27,333 nucleotides of DNA, taken from positions 1 through 27,333 of the IMG/VR virus record IMGVR_UViG_3300025914_000039. One strand, given 5' to 3'. This DNA comes from a virus. Within the stretch, counting starts at the first letter, position 1. The number at the start of each line of letters is the position of its first letter. The notes below the pieces were generated by a model that searched no databases, was not told where the DNA came from, and was given only the letters and a program-made list of their open reading frames with translations. Made by a program: the position numbers and the translations under genes. Shown here piece after piece: positions 20,635-27,333 of this stretch.

Positions 20635-22218
20635 TCACGCTGCGATTGCCGCACGCTTTCCACTGCCGCCGATTGACCACGCTTTTAAACGTCCGGACTT
20701 CACGCCCGCCCATGTAACCGGGTCGTCAATCTTGAAGCCACCCCACCATGCAATGCATTTTAGATCGATCGTCGCAAGAATCCCCTGCTTCCGCAACGAT
20801 GCAACCATCGCTTGAACCTTTTCTTCCGTGAACACAACCGATTCAACAAGCCGCCCGATACCGCGAACCACACCGTCACCTGTCTGTTCATGCATTTCAC
20901 CGCCAGTGCGCGCGTCAAGCACGAAATTGTAAGCACAAGCTTCAAGCATTTCCGGAACGATGATGTCACCTTGCGTATCGACAACACTGCGCCCCTCGAC
21001 GGTCACAACCGAGAACCACCCAAAAGCGATTTGCTGTTCGCCGTCGACTTTGATGATGTCGCCTTCGATTTCGTAAAGACCGGACGCATCCGACGCATCA
21101 TTGATGCCTTCAAGACGGTATTGCTTTACGGCAGATCCAACCGAAAGCCCTACGCTAGTGACGCCGAATCGAAGTTCATTGTCTTCGGTTCCGTCGTCAG
21201 CGTCAGGTTCTTCGGTGCCCGCAGGAACGTACGTAATAGTGGCGTGTGGTGTATAGCCGTTGAAATTGTTCTTTGGCGCAATTCCTGCCTGTCCTAACGC
21301 GTTTACAAGCCCGTCACGGAACGCTAGCAGTTCATCCGACCGAACTACCGCATAAATGACGTCAAGCCCGTCTGAGTGCTCCGTAGCGTCAAAGCGCCCG
21401 TATCCGTCAAACACCACTTCAAACGGCGCGATCTTGGCACAGTATGCGGCGGTAATGTCCTCGATTTTCTTTAGGTCTTCAAACGGGACGTCCGCAAGCT
21501 TGCCGAAATATCCAAGCGTGATGTGGATGTCTTCGGGTGCTTCACCACCTTCGACCGATAACGCTTCTTGAATGGCTTGCGGTGGCCAAAGCGCAAGCAT
21601 GACACCGTTTCCGGCTTTCGCGACCGTAACGTCACCATCAAAATGCTTGTCAAGCTTACGCAGGATCTTTGCAGTCCAAACACCTGCGTACGTGTCCGCC
21701 CACGACCACGAATCCGGCTGTTCATTCTTTGTGATCGCTTCGTCAATCGCACACACGATGTCAAGCGATAGACTTTCGCCCTTTGCGATTGTTTCGGTCA
21801 CGACATCCGTTGACCCATTTGCGTGCGCACGCTTTGCCGCTGATACCAGCGTTGCAGGCGGATCGTACGTTTTCTTCTTGCCGGGTTTCTTTGGTTTTCG
21901 AAACGGGTCGATTGTCGGCAGTACACCGACTGGTGAATCCTGGTGGACATCGGTTGTCGTGAGAACATCTTTCGCGATGACGTCACCATCACACAATGCG
22001 ATCGGCAACGCTTCAAGCCAAAGCTTTGGTTCCCGTTCGCGATCTATGGCGACGTCATAAGGACCGATCTTGACAACGACGGTAGCGTGCTGCTGAAAGA
22101 ATGAAGATCCGAAGTCTGCGCCGACGCACTTGTTGCACGACATAACAAGACCGTTTTCGAATCCAATCATTGCAGCTTGCGCGTACCCGACGTCCGTTTT
22201 GTACAGGATTTCAACCAT
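20635..22218 (-). CDS. 2H phosphoesterase fused to XkdF-like prohead protease
   Basis: A 527-residue two-enzyme protein. Residues about 200-335 carry HITLGYFG (H232) and HATITYV (H325), the paired HxT/S motifs of the 2H phosphoesterase (2'-5' RNA ligase-like) fold. Residues about 395-520 form an XkdF-type phage serine protease: VVDTQGDIIVPEML, EMHEQTG (likely catalytic H443) and LKAWSIGGSG (likely S515), which matures the prohead by cleaving scaffold and capsid. The N-terminal 190 residues contain a short cysteine pair (CNKC), a hydrolase-unlike body and a basic linker (RKPKKPGKKK). The position between the head morphogenesis and capsid genes fits the protease. Confidence 0.75.
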   Translation of the reverse strand: MVEILYKTDVGYAQAAMIGFENGLVMSCNKCVGADFGSSFFQQHATVVVKIGPYDVAIDREREPKLWLEALPIALCDGDVIAKDVLTTTDVHQDSPVGVLPTIDPFRKPKKPGKKKTYDPPATLVSAAKRAHANGSTDVVTETIAKGESLSLDIVCAIDEAITKNEQPDSWSWADTYAGVWTAKILRKLDKHFDGDVTVAKAGNGVMLALWPPQAIQEALSVEGGEAPEDIHITLGYFGKLADVPFEDLKKIEDITAAYCAKIAPFEVVFDGYGRFDATEHSDGLDVIYAVVRSDELLAFRDGLVNALGQAGIAPKNNFNGYTPHATITYVPAGTEEPDADDGTEDNELRFGVTSVGLSVGSAVKQYRLEGINDASDASGLYEIEGDIIKVDGEQQIAFGWFSVVTVEGRSVVDTQGDIIVPEMLEACAYNFVLDARTGGEMHEQTGDGVVRGIGRLVESVVFTEEKVQAMVASLRKQGILATIDLKCIAWWGGFKIDDPVTWAGVKSGRLKAWSIGGSGKRAAIAA

Positions 22219-22219
22219 G

Positions 22220-22378
22220 TCAACCTCGCGGAATATATCCGAGCAAATACAGAATCAACAAAACTACCACGATTAAAGCAAGTGGTCCCCCAAATCCATA
22301 GTACGGACCGAATCGCGGCGTTGCATAGTATCCGCCACCTAGGAACAAAATCACCAGGATGATAATTAACAGAAGCAT
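22220..22378 (-). CDS. Small two-helix membrane protein (DUF3309-like)
   Basis: Start chosen at ATG 22378 (MLLLIIILVILFLGGG), preceded by AAGGGGAAA at a good distance; the frame stays open upstream. The 52-residue product has two hydrophobic segments (residues 1-16 and 33-49) joined by a Gly/Tyr-rich turn (GGGYYATPRFGPYYGFGG), the pattern of the DUF3309 family of small membrane proteins. It could be a holin or membrane-anchored partner of the coiled-coil protein encoded directly upstream, but holin function is not shown by the sequence. Confidence 0.6.
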   Translation of the reverse strand: MLLLIIILVILFLGGGYYATPRFGPYYGFGGPLALIVVVLLILYLLGYIPRG

Positions 22379-22394
22379 CGTCTTTCCCCTTTTT

Positions 22395-22862
22395 CTATTT
22401 GTCGTCGCGCCCTTCGCGTTCAAGAATTTCCTTCAACACGGATATCGACGTCTTCAACTCGTTCAACATGTGCGCATGCGTTTCTTGGGTTCGTGTAATT
22501 GCTTCGACCGTTTTCGAGGTGAACAGATTGATCTGTTCTTGCGAACTCGACATTCGTGCAAGGTTCATGGTGACACCTCGCAAGTCGATAATCGCGTCTT
22601 TCAATGCTTGGTTGAAAGACCCGCCATCCTTTTCTGCGATTTTTGCAGCGGTTTGGAGATCAAGTTTTAGTGCGTCTATGCGTGTCGCAAGTTCGGCTTC
22701 CGTGATGCCTGACTTTTTCCACCAACCGAGCATATTGCCCGCCAGTGCAAACGCACCCGAAATTCCCGCGCCGCTAAGCAACGCCACCACGTCTACGGCC
22801 ATATCGTCATCCCCCGCAATCGGTGCATCAACATTCCGTTTACGTATCGCTTTGCCGCCCAT
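22395..22862 (-). CDS. Membrane-anchored coiled-coil protein
   Basis: Start taken at ATG 22862 (MGGKAIRKRN), giving 155 residues; ATG 22802 (MAVDVVALLSG), with GGGGG 8 nt upstream, is an equally good start giving 135. A weakly hydrophobic segment (VALLSGAGISGAFALAGNMLGWW) is followed by a long amphipathic heptad region (ELATRIDALKLDLQTAAKIA, LNELKTSISVLKEILERE). This is a small membrane-tethered coiled coil, as in some spanin-like or virion assembly proteins. Lies between the head morphogenesis gene and the two-helix membrane protein. Confidence 0.55.
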   Translation of the reverse strand: MGGKAIRKRNVDAPIAGDDDMAVDVVALLSGAGISGAFALAGNMLGWWKKSGITEAELATRIDALKLDLQTAAKIAEKDGGSFNQALKDAIIDLRGVTMNLARMSSSQEQINLFTSKTVEAITRTQETHAHMLNELKTSISVLKEILEREGRDDK

Positions 22863-22913
22863 AAAAAATCCCGACAATTTCCTTTCGCGAAATTCGGGCA
22901 AAACTTAACTTGA

Positions 22914-23906
22914 TCACGCAACCGCAGTCTTCCCCGGAAACGACAACGTGATCGAGCACCGACACGACGGGTGCGGATCTGGCGGTTCCATTATTCCCGG
23001 TTCAAACTCTTCGTCAAGTCCTGCAAGCTTGCCGTCGAGGTCATCGCATTCATCACACGTTCGATCATCACCAGACGTGACCCACTTGCGACGAACCCCA
23101 ACACCTAACAATCCCTGTTCTTGCGCTTGCCGCCACAGTTCCCGCTGTCCGGAATTCGACGCACGGATTGTTTCTGTTCGTGCGATCGTCTGTGCGCGGT
23201 GTGTCAAGTAATTCTGTCGGTACCGATCAACCATCGCGTCGATGCGGTCCTGTGATAAACCTTTCCCGTTTTTCAGGGAAGCAAGAAGTGATCGATCATA
23301 GCGTCCATCACGTAATGCGCGGTCAAGAGCATCGCGAAACTTTCCGGTTTCAAGTTCGTTCCGGTAGTTCAACAACGCGCGTTCCTGCATGCGAGTTAAT
23401 CCGATCGCATCACGAATTTCAATCGCCTGTTCGTACGGGTGCCCACCTTCTTGAAAGGCACGCGTCAACACTTCTTGGATTGTCTGCTTTGCATCAACCG
23501 TCAAATCTCGAATCAAGTCAAATGTGTAAGACTCGATCGCGTCAACGGCTTTCGGGTTCATCAGGTTAAAAGACAGCTGCGTCGATATCGTCTTTGGGAG
23601 TTCCGAAATTGCGGTATTCGCGCCTGCAAGAAAGGTTTGTTGTAAGGCGTCACGAACGCTAGCGATTCCAACCTCAATGCCGACACCTTTCAACGCGCCC
23701 GCAAACGCTTTGTCAAGCCCGAGAATTGCAAGAACCTGATTCGCATTACGTGCTTCGATCGCTTTTGCAAGCGCGTCTAGGTTGACCGTATCCTTCGCGG
23801 CTTTGATAGCATTCAGAAACGCACGACGGACTTTCGGAGTCATCTTGTCAGCAATACGGATGATGGCTTCGTCAGTCAGCGCTTTTCGAATGAACCGTAC
23901 CGCCAT
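22914..23906 (-). CDS. Head morphogenesis protein (Mu F / SPP1 gp7-like)
   Basis: A 330-residue protein. Its C-terminal domain (RTETIRASNSGQRELWR, then KWVTSGDDRTCDECDDLDG, then PHPSCRCSI) carries the conserved RTE-x(n)-W.....D.RTC..C....G......PPxHPxCRC pattern of the minor head protein family that aids portal-linked assembly. The N-terminal two thirds is helical, with LTRMQERALLNYRNELETG typical of the family. It follows the portal gene by 9 nt. There is no ribosome-binding site; TAAACT lies 6 nt before the ATG. Confidence 0.85.
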   Translation of the reverse strand: MAVRFIRKALTDEAIIRIADKMTPKVRRAFLNAIKAAKDTVNLDALAKAIEARNANQVLAILGLDKAFAGALKGVGIEVGIASVRDALQQTFLAGANTAISELPKTISTQLSFNLMNPKAVDAIESYTFDLIRDLTVDAKQTIQEVLTRAFQEGGHPYEQAIEIRDAIGLTRMQERALLNYRNELETGKFRDALDRALRDGRYDRSLLASLKNGKGLSQDRIDAMVDRYRQNYLTHRAQTIARTETIRASNSGQRELWRQAQEQGLLGVGVRRKWVTSGDDRTCDECDDLDGKLAGLDEEFEPGIMEPPDPHPSCRCSITLSFPGKTAVA

Positions 23907-23915
23907 AGTTAAAGT

Positions 23916-25439
23916 TTAGTAGGTTCTACGACGTCGTAATTTGTCAGGTACCGCACGCCGCCGCTTTTCTACTAACTCCGTGGTTTGAACTTCCTGTTGT
24001 CCAGCATTATCGCCTGATTGAACAGGATCGTCACCTTCGTCAAGTTCCGCTGTGGAGTCGTCATCAAGTCCGAATGTTTGCGCCATTTCTGACGGCTGAT
24101 CCGGCAAGTCCGCCTTTTTACGCAAGATTGACGCGGTATCAGGATCAGTCAACGCAATGCCCGCCGCCGCAAGCTTCGCAACGTAATTACCGAGTTCTTC
24201 AAGGTCACGGCCTTCGATCTCACCCGGTACCAGCTTCGGCGCTAAACCTAAGTCCATGCCGTTCAAATCCATCAATCGTGGAATCGCATGACGATTCATG
24301 ACTGCTGCAACTGCCTTCATAAACACTGATAGTGCACGTGCAAAGATCTGTGTCGCCGAAATGTGAAGCGCCCGCGCGCCTGTTTCGGTCTGTCCCAGTT
24401 GGATAAATCCGGCAAGCACCGTGTTTAAGATGTCTTGATTGTGGCGCTTGATAATTGCACCTGCATCAAATTGCTTGCCGCCTGCGGTCTTCAACAGTTC
24501 AAGCTGAACGACTCGGTTGCCACTGCCGTCGAATGCAGCGGGCAGTACTGCGCCCATTTGCGAGTCAACACGAATGTTCCGGATCATGCGTTCTGCTTTA
24601 GCACGCCCGCCCATTTGGGCGATTGCTTCCGCCGACGCATACAGCACAGGCAAGCCGCAAAGATCGCGTTCAAGTCCGATGCCTTCAACTTCTTCGTCAC
24701 GGGTTTTCAGCAACCACGGACGAAAACAGTTACGCAGGACTGAACGTCCTTCGGGATTATTTTTGATTGATGTGGTGCGGAAAAGTAACAGACGTTCAAT
24801 CGGAATCGGGATCGTTCGGAAATTTGGTGGTGCTAACTGCACGCACCCGCGTAATCCGCCTTCATCGTCCCATTCCCAGTACTCGATTGATTCCTGTGCG
24901 CGCGGTGCAAGCTTGCGCCACCCGATCAGACCGTCATCGAATCGACTGACAGATTCACCCGTGGGACCATCGCGCCGCTTATAGACAGGTTCCGCAAGGC
25001 TGAATCCGAACGTGAACATGTTGACGGTTTCAGCGATGAAATCTTCCCACGTGTGGGACATGTCGTCCATGCACTCTTCAAAGAATCGTGCATATCCAAC
25101 AGCTTTTGAATTGCCTTTCGCTTCTTCGACGTACCAGTCGGTCGTGCGTAGGATTGTTTCGAGAGCAAAGAATAGCGCGCCAAGAACGGCGTCATTGTCG
25201 CGCATTTGCCGGAAGATTTTTCGTTGCTTGTTAACCGAGAGTTGCGCAAGCCATTCTTCATATACGAACCCGACGCCGCGCGTCCGCAACAATCCGGTTG
25301 TGCCGAACTCTTCAGTTGGTTTTAGGTCTGCATACTGCTGAACGCCACCCGGTAACACCATCGGAACGGCAGCGGGTCCGCCACCGTATGCGTACGGTAC
25401 GGTTGTTGCTATTTTCGCAATGCGATCAATCAATGACAT
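23916..25439 (-). CDS. Portal protein (DUF935 / Mu gp29-like)
   Basis: A 507-residue protein. MRDNDAVLGALFFALETILR, DDMSHTWEDFIAE with GFSLAEPVYKRR, and SRFDDGLIGWRKLAPRAQES are the sequential blocks of the phage portal family related to Mu gp29/DUF935. They are followed by RLLLFRTTSIKNNPEGRSVLR and RDEEVEGIGLERDLCGLPV. The C-terminal part has the helical tail and the acidic, Gln-rich end expected. It forms the dodecameric ring through which DNA enters. It is the first gene after a promoter-bearing gap, with only a weak GAGAA ribosome-binding site. Confidence 0.9.
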   Translation of the reverse strand: MSLIDRIAKIATTVPYAYGGGPAAVPMVLPGGVQQYADLKPTEEFGTTGLLRTRGVGFVYEEWLAQLSVNKQRKIFRQMRDNDAVLGALFFALETILRTTDWYVEEAKGNSKAVGYARFFEECMDDMSHTWEDFIAETVNMFTFGFSLAEPVYKRRDGPTGESVSRFDDGLIGWRKLAPRAQESIEYWEWDDEGGLRGCVQLAPPNFRTIPIPIERLLLFRTTSIKNNPEGRSVLRNCFRPWLLKTRDEEVEGIGLERDLCGLPVLYASAEAIAQMGGRAKAERMIRNIRVDSQMGAVLPAAFDGSGNRVVQLELLKTAGGKQFDAGAIIKRHNQDILNTVLAGFIQLGQTETGARALHISATQIFARALSVFMKAVAAVMNRHAIPRLMDLNGMDLGLAPKLVPGEIEGRDLEELGNYVAKLAAAGIALTDPDTASILRKKADLPDQPSEMAQTFGLDDDSTAELDEGDDPVQSGDNAGQQEVQTTELVEKRRRAVPDKLRRRRTY

Positions 25440-25472
25440 GGGCGTTCTCGATTAAACCGTCGGTTACTGCGA

Positions 25473-25478
25473 ATTATA
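25473..25478 (-). promoter_or_regulatory. Possible -10 box (TATAAT) of the head operon
   Basis: GGCTATAATTCGC occurs on the minus strand, 33 nt upstream of the portal ATG, in the largest gap at this end (25440-25552, otherwise empty). A convincing -35 is not seen (TTGAAC lies only 8 nt upstream of the box). Confidence 0.4.
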
Positions 25479-25552
25479 GCCTGATAGTTCAATCGAAAAG
25501 CTATGACGGTGCTGCAACTACCCCTAAGACCGACGATCGCTTAAAACGCCTG

Positions 25553-26011
25553 CTAGACCCAAAGTTCAACAACGTCAGGGTCGTCGGTCTCGGAACGCTC
25601 TAATCTGGTTAGTCCTAACGGCAGACATGCGCGCGCCGCTTCAAGCGTCGGATATGTGGTTTCACCTTCCGGGTGCGCACGGTCTGCACGATCACCACGG
25701 ATCGAGTACTTCTTGATCTTGAATTCTTCGCCGACAACTTTTATGACATGCATGCGAAGGTGGTCAACATGGACGTCAAGACCTTCTTCCGTCATCAGCT
25801 TGTGCCACAGTGCACTGAACAGGAACCCTAACGTGAACATGTGGTCGACAGATGTAAGCGCGGGGAATTTCTCGACGAATTCGTGAAAGGTCGGAAAGTT
25901 GACCGTTACCCAATTAAGTACAGCGGTCGGATCAGTCGTGGTCATGATGCGCGTCAAAATCGCGCTTGCTTCGGGTGGCGCATTCGGTGGAAGCGCGGTC
26001 TTCGGAGTCAT
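25553..26011 (-). CDS. Hypothetical protein (152 aa)
   Basis: The open frame starts at ATG 26011, overlapping the upstream gene by 80 nt; ATG 25945 (MTTTDPTAVLNW) would reduce the overlap to 14 nt and give 130 residues. Neither has a good ribosome-binding site. The core is helical and aromatic (FHEFVEKFPALTSVDHMF, LGFLFSALWHKLM), with a conserved-looking HVDHLRMHVIKVVGEEFKI strand and a C-terminus LPLGLTRLERSETDD. No family is recognised. Confidence 0.55.
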   Translation of the reverse strand: MTPKTALPPNAPPEASAILTRIMTTTDPTAVLNWVTVNFPTFHEFVEKFPALTSVDHMFTLGFLFSALWHKLMTEEGLDVHVDHLRMHVIKVVGEEFKIKKYSIRGDRADRAHPEGETTYPTLEAARACLPLGLTRLERSETDDPDVVELWV

Positions 26012-26258
26012 GAAAACATTGTCCGCCCGATTTAGGAATTTTAAGTTCGGAATTTTCCTGCAATTGTTCGGAAGAATCCCAATGTGGTAAATGAGAACGT
26101 TTTTCGATCAAATTGATTTTTGTTAAAAGACGGGTGCGGCATGACTCGCACATTGAAACGCAGCATACAGGTACGCCGCAAATTTCGCAAAGCTGATCAC
26201 GCCGCAAGAAGCTTCCAACAATATCGACGGGCTTGCCGCACTCCGCACAATCGATCAT
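25932..26258 (-). CDS. Zinc-ribbon protein
   Basis: A 108-residue protein. The first 42 residues hold CAEC, CEIC, CC and CESC (MIDCAECGKP, LCEICGVPVCCVSMCESC), enough for two zinc sites. The remainder is polar and low in structure (Ser/Lys/His-rich) and may be a flexible tail; it overlaps the next gene by 80 nt in another frame. ATG 26258 directly follows the stop of the preceding gene. The zinc part is well supported, the tail less so. Confidence 0.6.
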   Translation of the reverse strand: MIDCAECGKPVDIVGSFLRRDQLCEICGVPVCCVSMCESCRTRLLTKINLIEKRSHLPHWDSSEQLQENSELKIPKSGGQCFHDSEDRASTECATRSKRDFDAHHDHD

Positions 26259-26627
26259 TTAGTTGTCAAGGTATTCCGGCTTCACCACATCCCGGTTGAA
26301 GTAGTCCCGTATCGGCACAGGCTTTTCTTTTGTGGTCGCGACATAGTCGCTGTAGATAGCCTGATGCTGCGCGCACACGTCATCAGAATTGTAGGAATTC
26401 CAAAGTAGACCGAGACATACCGGACACGGGTCTTTCAGCTTCTCGACTTTCTGTTCCTGTAACAGCTTTTCCGCTTCACGGAAGAAGTTCGTGCACGTCT
26501 TCTTGATCAAGGCGGCAAGATTCTCACGGTACGGACCCGACAATCTGGCGATATCGTTCGACTCGAATGTGCTAACGGTCTGTCCGTCGTTGAAATAGAC
26601 ACCTAGGCGTTTCTTTCGCATGTTCAT
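26259..26627 (-). CDS. Small phage protein with CPVC motif
   Basis: Start chosen at ATG 26627 (MNMRKKRLGVYF), 1 nt after the stop of the small gene upstream; GGGA about 10 nt before it can serve as ribosome-binding site. The frame is open upstream to 26798, but that part overlaps the small gene. The 122-residue product has a charged helical middle (FFREAEKLLQEQKVEKL) and PCPVCLGLLW with CAQH, a probable zinc site. No family is recognised. Confidence 0.6.
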   Translation of the reverse strand: MNMRKKRLGVYFNDGQTVSTFESNDIARLSGPYRENLAALIKKTCTNFFREAEKLLQEQKVEKLKDPCPVCLGLLWNSYNSDDVCAQHQAIYSDYVATTKEKPVPIRDYFNRDVVKPEYLDN

Positions 26628-26628
26628 A

Positions 26629-26802
26629 TTAGTCGTCCCATGTACAATTAATCGGTTCACAGTTAGCAGGATTTTGTTGGATGTGATCGCAACATTCCGA
26701 TAAATCTGCATCTTCATGCATGCCGTATTCATTCGGGCGTAAGGACTGCCCCTTAACCCAAAATTCTTCCCAGCATGTATTACACCGGACAAGAACATTC
26801 AT
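26629..26802 (-). CDS. Small cysteine-rich protein (57 aa)
   Basis: ATG at 26802 overlaps the upstream stop as ATGA and has GAGGA about 10 nt before it. The product (MNVLVRCNTCWEEFWVKGQS...) has RCNTC at the start, CCDH in the middle and NCEP/NCTW at the end, a pattern fitting one or two zinc sites. It is too short to be detected easily, but coupling on both sides supports it. Similar small CxxC proteins are common in phage accessory regions; no specific family is named. Confidence 0.6.
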   Translation of the reverse strand: MNVLVRCNTCWEEFWVKGQSLRPNEYGMHEDADLSECCDHIQQNPANCEPINCTWDD

Positions 26803-27333
26803 CGCAATATGTCCTCAAGCGTCATGATCGTCGGAACGACTTGTTCGTCAATACGCGGTGGCATCAGTGCCGCGATCTTCTGAATCGCTAACAACAGTTG
26901 AACGTTTGCGCCCTTTGCGTCCGGGTCTGCGTCGGCAAGTTCCTTTAGTTTCGGATACCCGCCCATTATCGACTCGTGAACTTCTTGTCGCGTGGCGTCA
27001 CGACCTTCGCAGATCCATTCCGTCTTTGAAGGATCACCAATGCGGAACAGCACACCATTCGGCGTGCGCACGACATGATAGATATCGGTCGTCCACAGCA
27101 GCGTAACGCCCGGATTCCGTGCCAGTGCGAAGCCTGCGGAGTTCTCGACAAGGTTGTCGTTGTTGATGAGGTCGTCTTCGCGACGAACCATATGCGGGCG
27201 CGATAAGAACGGGCAGTTCTGTGCACTCCACATCGCGCACTCATGGTGTGAAGGCGGTTCCGATGAAATCCGGGTCACACCACACATCGGACCGAGTACA
27301 AATGTCATGTTCTTGCCAAGCTTTTGCCCGCAT
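26799..27333 (-). CDS. Phage protein, N-terminus beyond the window (Cys-rich)
   Basis: The frame is open to the end of the window (CGQKLGKNM upstream of the first ATG at 27308), so the true start lies outside and the gene is partial. The N-terminal part CGQKLG, GPMCGVTR, HHECAMWSAQNCPFLSRPHMVRR contains Cys and His residues in the pattern of a phage protein family of unknown function with a zinc-binding N-terminus. Downstream, GVTLLWTTDIYHVVRTPNGVLFRIGDP resembles a ligand-binding strand pattern, and the C-terminus is helical. It ends in an ATGA overlap with the next gene. Confidence 0.7.
   Translation of the reverse strand, partial: CGQKLGKNMTFVLGPMCGVTRISSEPPSHHECAMWSAQNCPFLSRPHMVRREDDLINNDNLVENSAGFALARNPGVTLLWTTDIYHVVRTPNGVLFRIGDPSKTEWICEGRDATRQEVHESIMGGYPKLKELADADPDAKGANVQLLLAIQKIAALMPPRIDEQVVPTIMTLEDILR

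Noticed and set aside
26259-26798. Longer 179-residue version of the CPVC gene
   Set aside because: Its first 57 codons overlap the coupled 57-aa gene at 26802 in another frame; the shorter start at 26627 fits the stop/start spacing.
1-27333. CRISPR array, integrase, attachment site or terminase
   Set aside because: No spaced direct repeats or matching protein motifs were seen on either strand.

Overview
The window is a stretch of a double-stranded DNA tailed bacteriophage or prophage genome. Almost every gene lies on the minus strand, packed with 1-11 bp overlaps (often ATGA stop/start junctions), and the head genes are recognisable. The host cannot be read from the sequence. A malectin domain and Sec- and Tat-type export signals argue for a diderm soil- or water-type host, but that is a guess. 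No terminase, integrase, replication gene, tRNA, CRISPR array or attachment site was found, so both ends continue beyond the window.

Read in the direction of transcription (right to left), the right end (27333-25553) holds a run of small cysteine-rich, probably zinc-binding phage proteins and one unknown gene. A short promoter-bearing gap follows, then the head module: portal (25439-23916), Mu F/SPP1 gp7-like head morphogenesis protein, two small genes (coiled coil and a two-helix membrane protein), and a 2H phosphoesterase fused to an XkdF-like prohead protease. An accessory island (20231-18900) interrupts the module. It holds a plus-strand gene with its own promoter, a secreted Cys-rich peptide and an HNH endonuclease. 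The module resumes with an L,D-transpeptidase-like lysin candidate, a DUF6582/scaffold-like protein, a small decoration protein and the major capsid protein (16345-15353).

Between the capsid gene and the head-tail joining genes lies a fibre block (15346-9917): a SAP/HeH-like protein, a DUF115-like sugar-transferase relative, two collagen-like fibre proteins (one with a beta-helix and a C-terminal discoidin domain), and a Tat-signal protein. The C-terminus of that last protein copies a segment of the capsid N-arm. Connector-type genes follow (9911-7852): gp6-like connector, head closure, HK97 gp10-like and a tail-terminator-like protein.

The left part (7849-1) holds a signal-peptide malectin protein and then a glycan-modification cassette: a DUF115-like protein, three SAM methyltransferases (one with a zinc ribbon inserted), a GT-D-type glycosyltransferase, a GT-A-like protein, a PIG-L/LmbE deacetylase and a GT2 glycosyltransferase cut by the window edge. 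These genes could build or modify a sugar on the virion fibres or on the host surface. Several transcription units appear to start with a -10 box only 5-6 nt before ATG, suggesting leaderless mRNAs, while genes inside the operons carry normal Shine-Dalgarno sites.
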